A stretch of 64,000 bases of DNA from Akkermansia muciniphila (GCA_945879075.1 CAMCUY010000006.1:1-64000), one strand, 5' to 3'; numbered from the stretch's first letter, positions 1 through 12,285 are shown. Made by a program: numbers and translations. The notes: generated by a model not told the origin, from the letters alone.

Positions 1-1013
1 GAATCGGAGACAATGTGAAGTTTTTTCCCGTCGTTGAGTGTCGCGCGGAAGCTCAGGGCCATCCCGGCCGCTCCGCTTTTGTTGCGGCCCTCGACGGCGA
101 TGACGTTGCGGCTGCCCGGCTTGAGGTGGGCGAGCACCTCGTAGCTGCGGGAACTTTTCCAATCGATCCCCCTTCCGAGATCCATGCCGTTGACGAGCAG
201 ACGGTGCTCGTCGTCGCAAACCACCGTGAGCGCCGCGCTGGCGACGTCCGCCGGCAGCTGGAATTCCCGCCGGAAAAACACCTTTTCATTCACAGTGGGC
301 TGGGCACTTTTCCAGATCCAGACTGCGGTCGGCTTGCCACCCGGCTCGGCCTTGACGCCCTGTTGAATTCGCAAATTCTTGAACTCCGTCTTCATCGCCG
401 GCCCGGCATGGACCTGCAGCGCGATCACGCCTTTGGCCGCGCGTTTTTCCGGCTGCACGTCCTGGATTTCCGCCGCCAGCTTGCCGTTGATGAAATGACT
501 GAGCATCTGCCCCTGCGCCACGATGCGGTAGGAATTCCAAACCGCCAGATCCACCGCCGGCACCTCGAGAGAGGCGGTCACTTCCGGAGTGTCGCCGAGC
601 TTGACCCGCTGGCCGCGCTGGCAGGCGATCCCCCTGCCCTTCTCCTCGTAGAGCATCCCGAGGTAGGTCGCCTGCGGATGCAGATCCATCTGATAGCCGC
701 CGACAATCCACTTGGCGGGATCAACCACACGGCTGCGGTATTGAACTCCGGAATTGTTGTTGCCGGTGACGCGGGCTTGGAATTCGAGTTCGAAATCCCC
801 AGGCTCGCCGCCCTGCCAGATCAGGAAGGAATTGGCGTTGATCTTTCTTCCGGCGTCGTCGGTCTCGCCGATCAGCACGCCGTCCTCCACCCGCCACAGC
901 CGGGGATCCCCGGACCATCCAGTGAGGTCCTTGCCGTTGAACAGCGGATGCCAGCCAGCCCGGCACGGTAAGATCGCCATCAGCAGGCAAAGCGGGATTA
1001 AAATTCGAGTCAT
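1..1013 (-). CDS. DUF1080 (3-keto-disaccharide hydrolase-like) secreted protein, 3' end truncated by window edge
   Basis: Manual reverse translation from CAT at 1011-1013: MTRILIPLCLLMAILPCRAGWHPLFNGKDLTGWSGDPRLWRVEDGVLIGETDD..., typical DUF1080 'LFNGKDLTGW' start with signal peptide; open to the window edge, so missing from the ORF track. Confidence 0.85.
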   Translation of the reverse strand, partial: MTRILIPLCLLMAILPCRAGWHPLFNGKDLTGWSGDPRLWRVEDGVLIGETDDAGRKINANSFLIWQGGEPGDFELEFQARVTGNNNSGVQYRSRVVDPAKWIVGGYQMDLHPQATYLGMLYEEKGRGIACQRGQRVKLGDTPEVTASLEVPAVDLAVWNSYRIVAQGQMLSHFINGKLAAEIQDVQPEKRAAKGVIALQVHAGPAMKTEFKNLRIQQGVKAEPGGKPTAVWIWKSAQPTVNEKVFFRREFQLPADVASAALTVVCDDEHRLLVNGMDLGRGIDWKSSRSYEVLAHLKPGSRNVIAVEGRNKSGAAGMALSFRATLNDGKKLHIVSD

Positions 1014-1089
1014 CTGTTTTGAATACGGGCCGCCGATTCCCGGGTTTTCAAAAATAATCGCGAACCGTCTCTTCCCGTCTCGAGCCATT

Positions 1090-2025
1090 TCAAGCCTCCG
1101 CCAAAAGCTTGCGGAAATAAGCGATGGTGGCGTCGAGACCTTGATCCAGCGAGATCGTCGGCTGCCAGCCAAGCTCGGCTTTGGCCAGGGTGATGTCCGG
1201 CTGGCGCTGCTTCGGATCGTCTCCCGGCAGCGGAAAATGGGTGATTTTCGACGGGCCACCGACTTTTTTCAGGACGAGCTCCGCCAGTTGCAGCATGGTG
1301 AATTCACCCGGATTGCCGATGTTGACCGGACCGGTGAGCGTCGGGTGGTTCATCAGCCGGATGAAACCCTCGATCAGGTCGTCCACATAACAGAACGAGC
1401 GGGTCTGGCTGCCGTCGCCGTAGATCGTGAGGTCTCTGCCCTGAAGCGCCTGGACGATGAAGTTGGAAACCACCCGACCGTCGTTCGGCAGCATCCGCGG
1501 GCCGTAGGTGTTGAAAATCCGCACCACCCGGATATCGACTTGGTTCTGGCGGTGGTAGTCGAAAAACAAGGTTTCCGCGCAGCGTTTTCCCTCGTCATAA
1601 CAGGCTCGGATGCCGATGGGATTGACGTTTCCGTGATACGATTCCGGCTGCGGATGGACGTCGGGATCGCCGTAAACTTCGGAAGTGGATGCTTGGAACA
1701 CCCGCGCCCCGGTGCGTTTCGCCAGACCAAGGCAATGGATCGCGCCCATCACCGAGGTCTTGGTGGTCTTGATCGGGTTGTGCTGGTAGTGCGGCGGCGA
1801 CGCGGGGCAGGCGAGGTTGTAAATTTGATCCACCTCGTATTTGAACGGCTCGGTCACGTCGTGGCGGACGAGCTCGAAGTAGGGATTGCCCATCAAATGC
1901 GCGATGTTGCGCTTCCGGCCGGTGAAAAAATTGTCGAGGCAGATGATTTCATTTCCCTCGCCGAGAAGCCGTTCACAGAGATGGGAGCCTAGAAAGCCTG
2001 CTCCGCCGGTGATTAAAATGCGCAT
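1090..2025 (-). CDS. UDP-glucuronate decarboxylase (UXS-type SDR family)
   Basis: [21 protein letters not shown]...[12 protein letters not shown]...STSEVYGDP...YDEGKR; start chosen at MRILITGG rather than the upstream start of the ORF track. Confidence 0.9.
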   Translation of the reverse strand: MRILITGGAGFLGSHLCERLLGEGNEIICLDNFFTGRKRNIAHLMGNPYFELVRHDVTEPFKYEVDQIYNLACPASPPHYQHNPIKTTKTSVMGAIHCLGLAKRTGARVFQASTSEVYGDPDVHPQPESYHGNVNPIGIRACYDEGKRCAETLFFDYHRQNQVDIRVVRIFNTYGPRMLPNDGRVVSNFIVQALQGRDLTIYGDGSQTRSFCYVDDLIEGFIRLMNHPTLTGPVNIGNPGEFTMLQLAELVLKKVGGPSKITHFPLPGDDPKQRQPDITLAKAELGWQPTISLDQGLDATIAYFRKLLAEA

Positions 2026-2259
2026 GCCGTCGAAATGGCAGCATCCGCCGACCAAATCAAGAATAGATCCCGCAAACTCCACGGCGGGCCCAGGGCGGTT
2101 GTCTGGTTAGCTGATTTTTGGAGGGGAAGTTTTGAGGAGGCTCAAGGCGGCGTGGGGCCGATCTCCTGAGGACCGGTGGGGGATCTGAGCGTTCGCGCTT
2201 TGGAAAAATTCTTTTCGTCGGGGGAGGCGCGTCGAAAATCCGCCATGACGAAAACCTAC

Positions 2260-3810
2260 CTACCGCACAAGGCGCGCAACCAAATAGGCGGGATCATCGT
2301 CTGCCACCTGAACATCCACCATGCTTCCGGCCCGTTCCAACATCCGGCGGCAATCGGGCGACAGATGCCTCACGTGCAGGACTTTACCGAGTTTACGGTA
2401 GCGCTCGGCCAGCGACCGGATCGCCTCCAGGCCGGATAGGTCGCATACGCGGGCGTCGTGGAAATCCAAGGTCACTTGGTCCGGATCGTTCGCGGGATCG
2501 AATTTCTCGGAAAAGTCCCGCACCGAGCCGAAATAGAGCAGCCCTTCGAGTCCGTAAATCCGCCCGCCTTCAGCATCCGCCAGCGTCGTGCGCCGCACGT
2601 TCTTCGAACTCTTCCAGGCGAACACGAGAGCGGATAGAACCACTCCGCATAACACCGCGATCGCCAGGTCCTGCCAGACGGTGATCGCGGTCACCACCAC
2701 GATCACCAGCACGTCCGAAAACGGAACCTTGCCGATCGTGTTGAAGCTCGACCACTCGAAGGTCGCGATCACCACCACGAACATCACGCCAGTTAGCGCG
2801 GCGATGGGGATTTGATCGATCAGCGGCGAGCCGAACACGATGAAAGCCAGCAACGCGCACGCGGCGATCACGCCGGACATCCGGCCGCGGCCGCCGGAGG
2901 TGATGTTGATGAGGCTCTCCCCCACCAGCGCGCAGCCGCCCATGCCCTTGAACAATCCGGCGACGATGTTAGCCGCGCCGAGGGCGATGGCTTCGCGGTT
3001 GCCTTTGCCGCGGGTCTCGGTGATTTCATCGATGAGCTGCAGAGTCATCAGCGTTTCTACCAGACCCACCATGGAGAAAATGAACGCGTAGGGCGCGACG
3101 AAACGCAAGGTCTCCCAAGTGAGTGGAATAGCGGGCCAGTGGGGCAGCGGAAAAGGCCCTTTCACGCTGGAAAGATCGCCCACCGTCTGCGTTTCCAGGC
3201 CAAGGGCCACCAGACTCACCACAATGATCGCGGCAAGAGACGACGGGATTTTCTTCGTGAACCTGGGCATCACGTAAATGACCGCCATCGTCAGCGCCAC
3301 CAATCCCAGCATCGTGTAAAGCGGCAAGCCATGCAGCCAGTCACCCACCGCCGCGCCGTCCCGCTCACGGAACATGCGAAGCTGGGAAATGAAAACCACG
3401 ATCGCCAGGCCGTTCACGAATCCCATCATCACCGGATGGGGCACCAACCGGATCAGCCGTCCTAACTTGAGCAAGCCCACCCCGACCTGGATCAGGCCCA
3501 TCAGAATCACCGCCAGAAACAAATACTCAAGTCCGGCGCCGGGACCGCCGCGACGATCCCCTTCCGCCACCAAGGCGATCATCACCACCGCCAGCGACCC
3601 GGCCGCCGAGGAGATCATGCCAGGGCGCCCACCGAACGCGGCGGTGATCAAACAGACGAAAAATCCGGCGTAAAGCCCGGCCAGCGGAGGCGCGCCCGCG
3701 ACAAAGGCGAAGGCAATCGATCCGGGAACCAGCGCGAGAGCCACGGTCAGGCCGGCGAGGGCGTCGTCTTTCCACGTGCCGCGTTTTTTTTGGAAGAATT
3801 GGGAGAACAT
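2260..3810 (-). CDS. SulP family inorganic anion transporter with C-terminal STAS domain
   Basis: SulP N-terminus (DALAGLTVALALVPGSIAFAFVAG), multiple TM segments, STAS-like C-terminus (VTLDFHDARVCDLSGLEAI). Confidence 0.9.
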   Translation of the reverse strand: MFSQFFQKKRGTWKDDALAGLTVALALVPGSIAFAFVAGAPPLAGLYAGFFVCLITAAFGGRPGMISSAAGSLAVVMIALVAEGDRRGGPGAGLEYLFLAVILMGLIQVGVGLLKLGRLIRLVPHPVMMGFVNGLAIVVFISQLRMFRERDGAAVGDWLHGLPLYTMLGLVALTMAVIYVMPRFTKKIPSSLAAIIVVSLVALGLETQTVGDLSSVKGPFPLPHWPAIPLTWETLRFVAPYAFIFSMVGLVETLMTLQLIDEITETRGKGNREAIALGAANIVAGLFKGMGGCALVGESLINITSGGRGRMSGVIAACALLAFIVFGSPLIDQIPIAALTGVMFVVVIATFEWSSFNTIGKVPFSDVLVIVVVTAITVWQDLAIAVLCGVVLSALVFAWKSSKNVRRTTLADAEGGRIYGLEGLLYFGSVRDFSEKFDPANDPDQVTLDFHDARVCDLSGLEAIRSLAERYRKLGKVLHVRHLSPDCRRMLERAGSMVDVQVADDDPAYLVARLVR

Positions 3811-3825
3811 ATCCAGCGGGTTACG

Positions 3826-3861
3826 AAAAAAGCCCGCTTCGGATAGACCGACGCGGGCTTT
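3826..3861 (-). terminator. Rho-independent terminator of atp operon
   Basis: On minus strand AAAGCCCGC-loop-GCGGGCTTTTTT just downstream of atpC. Confidence 0.8.
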
Positions 3862-3882
3862 GAAATTTCCGAAGGATCAACC

Positions 3883-4296
3883 TCAATGGCGGAATGTCTT
3901 CTTGAAGTGCAGCGCGGCGGCGGATTTCGCGATGACGCCCTGGAGATAGGCGACTTCCTCGGCGTCCATGCTGTGCTCCACGCCCTCGAGTTTTTCCTGG
4001 GCGCGCTTGATCGCTTCTTCCGCGTTGAGTTCGTCGATCTCGGCTTCGCCCAGCGCCATGTCGGTTAGGACGACGACCTTGGACTGGGAGACTTCAGCGA
4101 ACCCCGAACCAATGGCGAGTCTTTCGACTTTGCCGTCGTGGAGGTAGCGCAACTCGCCGGGCTTCAGCGCGGTCACCAGACCGGCGTGCTGCGGCAGGAT
4201 GCCCATTTCACCGTCCGCTCCCGGGAGATAGACGTTGTCCACGGTGTCCGAGAAGATCTTCTTCTCGGGAGTGACGATATCAAGTTGGAGAGCCAT
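3883..4296 (-). CDS. atpC: F0F1 ATP synthase subunit epsilon
   Basis: MALQLDIVTPEKKIFSDTVDNVYLPGADGEMGILPQHAGLVTAL; operon context. Confidence 0.95.
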   Translation of the reverse strand: MALQLDIVTPEKKIFSDTVDNVYLPGADGEMGILPQHAGLVTALKPGELRYLHDGKVERLAIGSGFAEVSQSKVVVLTDMALGEAEIDELNAEEAIKRAQEKLEGVEHSMDAEEVAYLQGVIAKSAAALHFKKTFRH

Positions 4297-4331
4297 GGTG
4301 ATGGTGGGTGCTGAAATACAGCAGGCTGAAA

Positions 4332-5813
<1,482 letters not shown>

Positions 5814-5834
5814 TTAAATGTTAAAAGTTACAGG

Positions 5835-6728
5835 TCACTCCATGGCCTTCATGGCCGTGGTAATTTCGAGAAGCTCGGAAGTGATGGCTCCCTGGCGGAG
5901 CTTGTTGTATTCGAGCGTGAGCTCCTTGATGAATTTCTTCGCGTTGTCGGTCGCGGACTTCATGGCGACCATCCGCGCGGAGTGCTCGGAAGCGCGGGCT
6001 TCCATGAGGGCCTGGAAGACTTCGTAATTGACGTAGAGCGGAAGAATGGCGCCGAGCACGCCGGCCGGACTTGGCTCGAAAATGTAGTCGCTGATCGGAT
6101 CGTTCTGGTGCTCCTCAACTTTGAACCCCGCGCCGATTTCCTCAAACGCCTGCTCCTCGCCTTGGCGATGGCCCTGGATCGGAAGAAGGGTCACGACTTC
6201 GGACTCCTGCCGCAGGGTGTTCACAAAGCTGGTGAAAGCGATGGAGACCTTGTCGTAGTTACCGTCTAGGAACTGCTGGGTGATGAACTTGGCGATCGGA
6301 CGAGCCTGGGAGAACGGCACCGGGTCCTTGACGGTGAAGTCCGCGATGACCTTGATGCCGAGCTTTTCAGCCATCGTGCGGAGCTTGCGGCCGACGGTCA
6401 CGAAGTGCGCGTCAGGCGAAGTCTGCAACTTGAGCTTGCGGGCGAGGTTGGTGTTGATCGGACCGCAGAGACCCTTGTCGGTGGAGATCACCAGCACCAG
6501 CTCGCGGCCGCCCTGGCGATGCTCTAGCAGCGGGTGGGATTCCTCGCCAAAGTTCCTGCGCATGTTGAACAGCATCTGGGTGAGCTGCTTCGCATACTCA
6601 CGCCCGCCGAGCGCCTGGTCCTGCGCCTTCTTCATCTTGGCGGCAGCGACAAGCTGCATCGCGCGAGTGATCTGCGCGGTGTTTTTGACCGACTTGATGC
6701 GCCGGCGGATGTCGCGGAGGTTTGCCAT
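5835..6728 (-). CDS. atpG: F0F1 ATP synthase subunit gamma
   Basis: MANLRDIRRRIKSVKNTAQITRAMQLVAAAKMKKAQ; C-terminus RQGAITSELLEI. Confidence 0.97.
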   Translation of the reverse strand: MANLRDIRRRIKSVKNTAQITRAMQLVAAAKMKKAQDQALGGREYAKQLTQMLFNMRRNFGEESHPLLEHRQGGRELVLVISTDKGLCGPINTNLARKLKLQTSPDAHFVTVGRKLRTMAEKLGIKVIADFTVKDPVPFSQARPIAKFITQQFLDGNYDKVSIAFTSFVNTLRQESEVVTLLPIQGHRQGEEQAFEEIGAGFKVEEHQNDPISDYIFEPSPAGVLGAILPLYVNYEVFQALMEARASEHSARMVAMKSATDNAKKFIKELTLEYNKLRQGAITSELLEITTAMKAME

Positions 6729-6770
6729 TTTTAAAAAGTGCTAGAGAAGAAAACTGCGGAGTGAACTCGA

Positions 6771-8312
6771 TTATTTCCAGGACTTCTTGAAGTCCTCGAT
6801 GCCTTGGCTGACGGCCTCGACCATCGACTTGTCCTTCTTGAGATCCGGCTTTTCGTTGCGGATCTTGTCGAGGAGGTCGCCCTTGCGGGTGTTGAAATAA
6901 TCACCCAACGCGGCTTGGAAGCGCTTCACGTCGGCGACGGAGACGTCGTCGAAGTAGCCGTTCTGCATCGCGAAGAGGTAGATGGACTCCATCTCCATGG
7001 CGAGCGGGCTGTATTGGTTCTGCTTGAAGAGCTCGACGATCCGGGCGCCGCGATCGAGCTTCTTCTTGGTGGAGGCGTCGAGGTCGGAACCAAACTGGGC
7101 GAAGGCCTGAAGCTCGCGATACTGGGCGAGGTCGAGCTTGGTCGTTCCGGCAACGGACTTGATCGTCTTGGTCTGGCAGGCGGAACCCACGCGGGACACC
7201 GAGAGACCGACCGAGATGGCGGGACGGATACCTTGATAGAAGAGGTCGGTTTCCAGGTAGATCTGGCCGTCGGTGATGGAAATCACATTGGTCGGGATGT
7301 AAGCGGAAACGTCGCCGGCCTGCGTCTCGATGATCGGCAGCGCGGTGAGCGAGCCACCACCCGCGGCTTCGGAAAGACGCGCGGAGCGCTCGAGCAACCG
7401 GGAGTGGAGATAGAAAACGTCACCTGGATAAGCTTCGCGCCCGGACGGGCGGCGGAGAATCAGCGACACCTGGCGATAGGCGACGGCGTGCTTGGAAAGG
7501 TCGTCGAACACGATCAAGCAGTCTTTGCCCTGGTCCATGAAATACTCGGCGATCGAGCAGCCCGCGTAAGGAGCGAGATACTGCATGGCGGCGGCGTCGG
7601 AAGCGGAAGCGGAAACGATGGTGGTGTATTCCATCGCGCCGGCGTCTTCGAGGATTTTTTGGATCCGCGCGACGTTGGAGAGCTTCTGGCCGATGGCGAC
7701 GTAGATGCAATACATCGGCTTGTGGTTCTGGAGCTTGCCGTTTTCCGCCGCCTTGTTTTGCTGGGCTTGGGAAATGATGGTGTCCACGGCGATGGTGGTC
7801 TTGCCGGTGGAACGGTCGCCGATGATGAGCTCGCGCTGGCCGCGGCCGACGGGGATCATCGCGTCGATGGACATGATGCCGGTCTGCACGGGGACGGAAA
7901 CGGACTTCCGCTTGATGATGCCTGGAGCGATCTTCTCCATCGGGTAGAAAGCGGCGGCGACGATGTCGCCCTTGCCATCGATGGGAGCGCCGAGGGCGTT
8001 GACCACGCGGCCGAGGACAGCTTCACCCACTGGAACAGAGAGCAACTTGCCGGTGGTGCGGCATTCGGCACCTTCCTTGACGGCTGCATAATCACCGAGG
8101 AGCACGACGCCGACTTCGCTTTCTTCCAAGTTGAGGGCCATCCCGGTGACGCCGGCACCGAACTCGATCATCTCGTTGAGCATGACGTCGGAGAGGCCTT
8201 CGACCTTGGCGACACCGTCACCGACTTGGCGGACGGTTCCGACGTTAGTTTTTGCGACGGAGGAAGTGATTCCGGCGATCTGTTGTTCGAGTTCTTGAAG
8301 GATGCTGCTCAT
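6771..8312 (-). CDS. atpA: F0F1 ATP synthase subunit alpha
   Basis: [18 protein letters not shown] Walker [29 protein letters not shown]. Confidence 0.98.
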   Translation of the reverse strand: MSSILQELEQQIAGITSSVAKTNVGTVRQVGDGVAKVEGLSDVMLNEMIEFGAGVTGMALNLEESEVGVVLLGDYAAVKEGAECRTTGKLLSVPVGEAVLGRVVNALGAPIDGKGDIVAAAFYPMEKIAPGIIKRKSVSVPVQTGIMSIDAMIPVGRGQRELIIGDRSTGKTTIAVDTIISQAQQNKAAENGKLQNHKPMYCIYVAIGQKLSNVARIQKILEDAGAMEYTTIVSASASDAAAMQYLAPYAGCSIAEYFMDQGKDCLIVFDDLSKHAVAYRQVSLILRRPSGREAYPGDVFYLHSRLLERSARLSEAAGGGSLTALPIIETQAGDVSAYIPTNVISITDGQIYLETDLFYQGIRPAISVGLSVSRVGSACQTKTIKSVAGTTKLDLAQYRELQAFAQFGSDLDASTKKKLDRGARIVELFKQNQYSPLAMEMESIYLFAMQNGYFDDVSVADVKRFQAALGDYFNTRKGDLLDKIRNEKPDLKKDKSMVEAVSQGIEDFKKSWK

Positions 8313-8351
8313 GACAAGGTATCTATTGAAAAGTGAGAGTGTTTGAAAAGA

Positions 8352-8744
8352 TTAGAAAGCGTTGGCGAGACGTTCGAGGCGGCCTTGAACCGAGCCGTCG
8401 AAAACGTCGTTACCCACGCGGATGCAGAGGCCTCCCAGAAGGGCGGGAGTGATTTGATATTGGACCACGAGGCCGGGTCCGTACTGGTTGGTGAGACCGG
8501 CGACCACGCGCTGGCGGGTCGATTCGTCGATTTCCACAGCGCTCTCCACGGTCACCTCGCGGCGCTCGAGTTCGAGGCGGGTCAGGCGCTGGATCGCCAC
8601 GAGGATCGCGCGGTAATCACGCGGCTTGGACTCTACCAGGCGGGAGATGACCGTGCGCAGTTTCGACTCGTCAAACCGGCCGTTCGTCTGGCAGAGGCCA
8701 AACAGGCGACGAGCGGCGGCGGCGGCGGTCTTGGAAATCTTCAT
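8352..8744 (-). CDS. atpH: F0F1 ATP synthase subunit delta (short form, 130 aa)
   Basis: C-terminal delta signature LLGGLCIRVGNDVFDGSVQGRLERLANAF; position between atpF and atpA. Confidence 0.88.
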   Translation of the reverse strand: MKISKTAAAAARRLFGLCQTNGRFDESKLRTVISRLVESKPRDYRAILVAIQRLTRLELERREVTVESAVEIDESTRQRVVAGLTNQYGPGLVVQYQITPALLGGLCIRVGNDVFDGSVQGRLERLANAF

Positions 8745-8767
8745 GGCGAGGAGATGAAATGGGAGGA

Positions 8768-9310
8768 TCAGGCTTCGACCTTGGCGAGCGCGTCTTCGTT
8801 GATGCGCTTCTGGTCGTCGGCGTTGAGGATCTTGCCGGTGACCTGTGAGGTGGTGGCGGCGACGAGGCGGCCGAATTCGCGCTTCAGTTCGGTGCTAAGA
8901 CGGTCGCGGTCTGCCTTGGCGGCAGCCTCGGCCTTGGCAAGAATCTGTTGGGCACTGGCGATCGCCTCCTGGGCTTTCTGCTCGGTAAATGCGGCGGCGC
9001 CTTGCTTGGCTTCGTTAATCAGGCGGACGGCTTCGTCATTCGCCTTGGCGATGGCGGCGGCGGTGGTCGCTTCGGATTCCGCGAGCTGCTGTTCGATGCG
9101 CTTGAGCTTGTTTTCACCATCCGCGATGCGGGTGCGGCGTTGATCGAGGATGGCCTGCACCGGGCCGAAGGCGAACTTCTTGAGGACGAAGATCACCAAG
9201 AAGAAATTGACCACCTGTGCGATGAAAAACGGCCAGTTCAGTCCGAAGGTCGTCGAGATATTTTCCAAGACGCCGGGATTTTCGGCGGCGGCAGCGAGAA
9301 AGGTGGTCAT
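8768..9310 (-). CDS. atpF: F0F1 ATP synthase subunit b
   Basis: FGLNWPFFIAQVVNFFLVIFVLKKFAFGPVQAILDQRRTRIADG; N-terminal TM and Ala/Glu-rich helix. Confidence 0.95.
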   Translation of the reverse strand: MTTFLAAAAENPGVLENISTTFGLNWPFFIAQVVNFFLVIFVLKKFAFGPVQAILDQRRTRIADGENKLKRIEQQLAESEATTAAAIAKANDEAVRLINEAKQGAAAFTEQKAQEAIASAQQILAKAEAAAKADRDRLSTELKREFGRLVAATTSQVTGKILNADDQKRINEDALAKVEA

Positions 9311-9380
9311 ATCGTGAGAAGAGATTTCGTGTAGAAAGGAACCGCACGCGCCAGCTGGCCGGCGCGTGCGGAAAAGATGA

Positions 9381-9575
9381 TTAGAACGGGACAGCGAAAG
9401 CGGAGAGAATGAAGATTCCCTCGATAAGTGCCGCGAGAATGATCGAGATCACGAGGATTGGAGTGGCGGCACCGGGGTTGCGGCCGGTGGCTTCAGCGGC
9501 TTTCGAGCCGAGGATGCCGATACCGAGTCCACCACCGAGGGCGGCGAGTGCTACTGCAAATGACTTTGTAAACAT
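9381..9575 (-). CDS. atpE: F0F1 ATP synthase subunit c
   Basis: 64-aa two-TM hairpin, GSKAAEATGRNPGA loop, conserved Glu in ILAALIEGIFIL. Confidence 0.95.
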   Translation of the reverse strand: MFTKSFAVALAALGGGLGIGILGSKAAEATGRNPGAATPILVISIILAALIEGIFILSAFAVPF

Positions 9576-9650
9576 ATGGTGTGTTTTAGTGTGTTGTTGG
9601 GGTTTCCGGCCGACTCCACGTTCATGACATGGTCAGTCGGCTGAAAGGGG

Positions 9651-10508
9651 TCAATGGTGCTCTTCTTCGCCGTGATCGCAGATCAATTTGAGGAAAATAG
9701 CGCAGAGCAGTGTGAAGACTAGTGCTTGAACGAAGCCGACGAGGAGCTCCATGAAGTAGAAGGGCAGCGCGGGGATGAAAGCGAGGGTCTTTGGCACCAG
9801 CGCCATCAACGCTTCCAAGGTTTGCTCGCCGCCATAGATGTTGCCAAAGAGACGGAAGGTGAGTGCCACGGGGCGGATCGCGATCGAGATGACTTCGAGC
9901 ACGCCGACAAACAGGAATACCGGAATCATCACCAACAGCATGAGACCGGCGAAATTGCCCTTCGGTGCGAAAATGTGCGCGAGGAAGCCCTTCAGGTTGT
10001 TTTCCGTGAGTGCCCAGTAGAGCCAAAGGATGGCGAAACTGAAAGCCATCGCGGCCGTCATGTTGATGTCGGCATTCGCTCCGCGGAGGAACGGGGTCAC
10101 CATGTTCCCATGGCTGTCCACCCATCCGGCGGTTCCCACGCCCGGGATCAGCCCCAGATAGTTGCTCACCAGAATGAAGAAGAACACCGAGCCGAAAAAC
10201 CAAAACACGCGCTTCGTCAGATGCTCGCCCATCAGGCCGGCTAGGAAATCATATAGCGACTCGATCGCCCATTCCGCGAAGTTTTGGAAACCGGTGGGAA
10301 CCAAAGCCATTTTCTTGGTCGCCGCCTTGCAGAAAAAAACAATCAATCCCACGGCAAGCCACACCATGATCATGGAGTTGGTGATCGGCAGGGTCTCGCT
10401 GAGTCGCTGTGCGTCGAGCGGCAGCGCGTGGTGACCACCCTCTTCAGAGGCAAACGCCGCCAGCGGGCTCAGAATCCAGAAAATGGTGGTGGAGAGGAGG
10501 AAACGCAT
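9651..10508 (-). CDS. atpB: F0F1 ATP synthase subunit a
   Basis: VSNYLGLIPG, SIAIRPVALTFRLFGNIYGGE; start set at MRFLLSTTIFWILSPLAAFASEE. Confidence 0.95.
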   Translation of the reverse strand: MRFLLSTTIFWILSPLAAFASEEGGHHALPLDAQRLSETLPITNSMIMVWLAVGLIVFFCKAATKKMALVPTGFQNFAEWAIESLYDFLAGLMGEHLTKRVFWFFGSVFFFILVSNYLGLIPGVGTAGWVDSHGNMVTPFLRGANADINMTAAMAFSFAILWLYWALTENNLKGFLAHIFAPKGNFAGLMLLVMIPVFLFVGVLEVISIAIRPVALTFRLFGNIYGGEQTLEALMALVPKTLAFIPALPFYFMELLVGFVQALVFTLLCAIFLKLICDHGEEEHH

Positions 10509-10914
10509 GCAATGGAGCCTGCTGTCGGCGGGCGCGCGGTCTTTAATGAATCGCCGCCAACCTCCGCAAGTTCTATTTGTGAAAAATTTCACAAGCCCGG
10601 AAAATTCCGCTGTTTGACAAGGAATCCGCGCCACCCGCCCGGACGGACTACCGCGATATCGACCGGCGAGCCGGGGCTCCCGGCCGGCCGCGGCATGGCA
10701 CCGCCGGTTCCGGAACCACCGCGGGGAACGACGCGCTAACCTAACTTAACAAGGAAATCCAGCATGGCCGCAACGATCCACCGAACGCCGGATCCCGCGC
10801 GGCACAAGCCAGAAAGCCCCTGCAAGTCAAGCCGCCACTGCAAAAAAAATCCCTATATTTTCAATAGATTTTCTCTTGCCAAGCCCCGGTGCCATTCTCA
10901 GAAACGTCGTTGCC

Positions 10915-11190
10915 ATGAACAAATCTGAATTGATTGAAGCCATCCAAGCCGCTCTCGGAAAAGAAGCCACCAAGCGTTCCGCCGACGAAGCCCTCGAAGC
11001 CGTCCTCTCCTCCATCGCCGCAGGCGTGAAGAAGGACCAAAAAGTCCAGATCATCGGATTTGGAACCTTCGAAGTCAAAAAGCGCGCCGCACGCCAAGGT
11101 CGCAACCCGAAGACGGGTGAAGCCATGATGATCGCCGCCTCCAAGTCGGTCGGCTTCAAGCCTTCGTCCGTCCTCAAGGCCAGCCTGTGA
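10915..11190 (+). CDS. HU family DNA-binding protein
   Basis: MNKSELIEAIQAALGKE...VQIIGFGTFEVKKRAARQGRNPKTGE. Confidence 0.95.
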   Translation: MNKSELIEAIQAALGKEATKRSADEALEAVLSSIAAGVKKDQKVQIIGFGTFEVKKRAARQGRNPKTGEAMMIAASKSVGFKPSSVLKASL

Positions 11191-11235
11191 TTTACGCGGG
11201 AGGTGAAAGCCTCCCTAACCCACCCCTAAAAAACC

Positions 11236-11270
11236 AAAAACCCCGGCCATCAGGCCGGGGTTTTCTTTTT
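11236..11270 (+). terminator. Rho-independent terminator after HU gene
   Basis: AAAAACCCCGGCC-ATCA-GGCCGGGGTTTTCTTTTT. Confidence 0.9.
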
Positions 11271-11293
11271 GAAGCGATCCGGCGTCTGAATTT

Positions 11294-11557
11294 TCAGAAC
11301 CAACCCTTCTTGTTCGTGATGTAAGTCGCCACGAATTCCGCGTCGCTCTTGGTCAGGTAAATGATGCCTTCAATCAAGCCCACGATGCCGAATAAGCCGC
11401 AGGTTACCAGGCTGACGATGAGTTGGATCACTCCTTCCTTGGTGTATCCGAGGACGAATTTATGGGCTCCGGTCCATCCGAGGAGGATTCCGAGCAAGCC
11501 AGCGAGCAGTTTTTTTTCGGCGCCAGCAGGCGCGGGTGTTGCAGGTTCTGTGGACAT
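11294..11557 (-). CDS. TM2 domain-containing protein
   Basis: KKLLAGLLGILLGWTGAHKFVLGYTKEGVIQLIVSLVTCGLFGIVGLIEGIIYLTKSD. Confidence 0.85.
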   Translation of the reverse strand: MSTEPATPAPAGAEKKLLAGLLGILLGWTGAHKFVLGYTKEGVIQLIVSLVTCGLFGIVGLIEGIIYLTKSDAEFVATYITNKKGWF

Positions 11558-11607
11558 AGTGCTTTCGATCTACTAAGCCCTGCCCGACCAAGCAAGCCTC
11601 AAGAGCC

Positions 11608-12285
11608 ATGAAACCAAGAATCACTCTCGCAGAAACCCAACTTCCCGACGGGAACATCCTCTCGCTCCAGGAGCACGACGGACGCAAGTCCCTCCTCGTT
11701 CACGGCCAACAAATCTGCGGCCCCGCCACCCGCGCGGCCGAGGAGGAGCTCGCCCGGCTCGCCTGCGCGCCGTTCCGGCCCGCCCGCCAGCCGCAAATCT
11801 GGTTCGCCGGTCTTGGGCTCGGCCACAGCATCGCCGCCGTGGCGAAAGAGCTCCCGCAAAAGCGCGCCAGCTTTTTCGTCGCCGAGCCGCTTGCCGCCAT
11901 CCCCGACTGGCACCGCGCCCACATCCCCGACAGCCCGTTACTGACTGACCGCCGCATCGCGCTGGAAAACGATTGCGGCCCGCAGGCGCTCATGCGCCAC
12001 GCCGGACTACTCCACGCCATCCTCGTCCACCTCGACGCCTCCCCCACCGGCCCGCGCAACCGCAGCTGGGTGGACGAACGGCGCTGGGTTTCCGCCGCCT
12101 ACGAGGCGCTCCAACAAGGAGGCCTGCTTGCCATCGCCGGCTCGCGTCACGTCGCCAACCTCACCCGCCGCCTCCAAGGCTCGGGTTTCGAAGTGGCGGA
12201 ATTCACGGTTCCATCCTCCCCCAACGCGAAGCGCCCCCGTTTCCTCCCCATCTGGCTCGCCCGCAAAGGCAAAGCCGCTGATTGA
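11608..12285 (+). CDS. Spermidine synthase-like protein
   Basis: GLGLGHSIAAVAKELP and a VDERRWVSAAYEALQQGGLLAIAGS pattern resembling spermidine synthase-like folds. Confidence 0.5.
   Translation: MKPRITLAETQLPDGNILSLQEHDGRKSLLVHGQQICGPATRAAEEELARLACAPFRPARQPQIWFAGLGLGHSIAAVAKELPQKRASFFVAEPLAAIPDWHRAHIPDSPLLTDRRIALENDCGPQALMRHAGLLHAILVHLDASPTGPRNRSWVDERRWVSAAYEALQQGGLLAIAGSRHVANLTRRLQGSGFEVAEFTVPSSPNAKRPRFLPIWLARKGKAAD

Noticed and set aside
6804-8336. 510-aa plus-strand ORF opposite atpA
   Set aside because: Antisense shadow ORF of a highly conserved gene in GC-rich DNA; composition (His/Gly/Asp/Val-rich) is typical of reverse frames.
9381-9575. Possible Na+-coupled c-ring
   Set aside because: The Gln and Ser/Thr ligands of Na+-type c subunits (as in Ilyobacter) are not seen near the carboxylate (ILAALIEGIFIL); proton-type is more likely.
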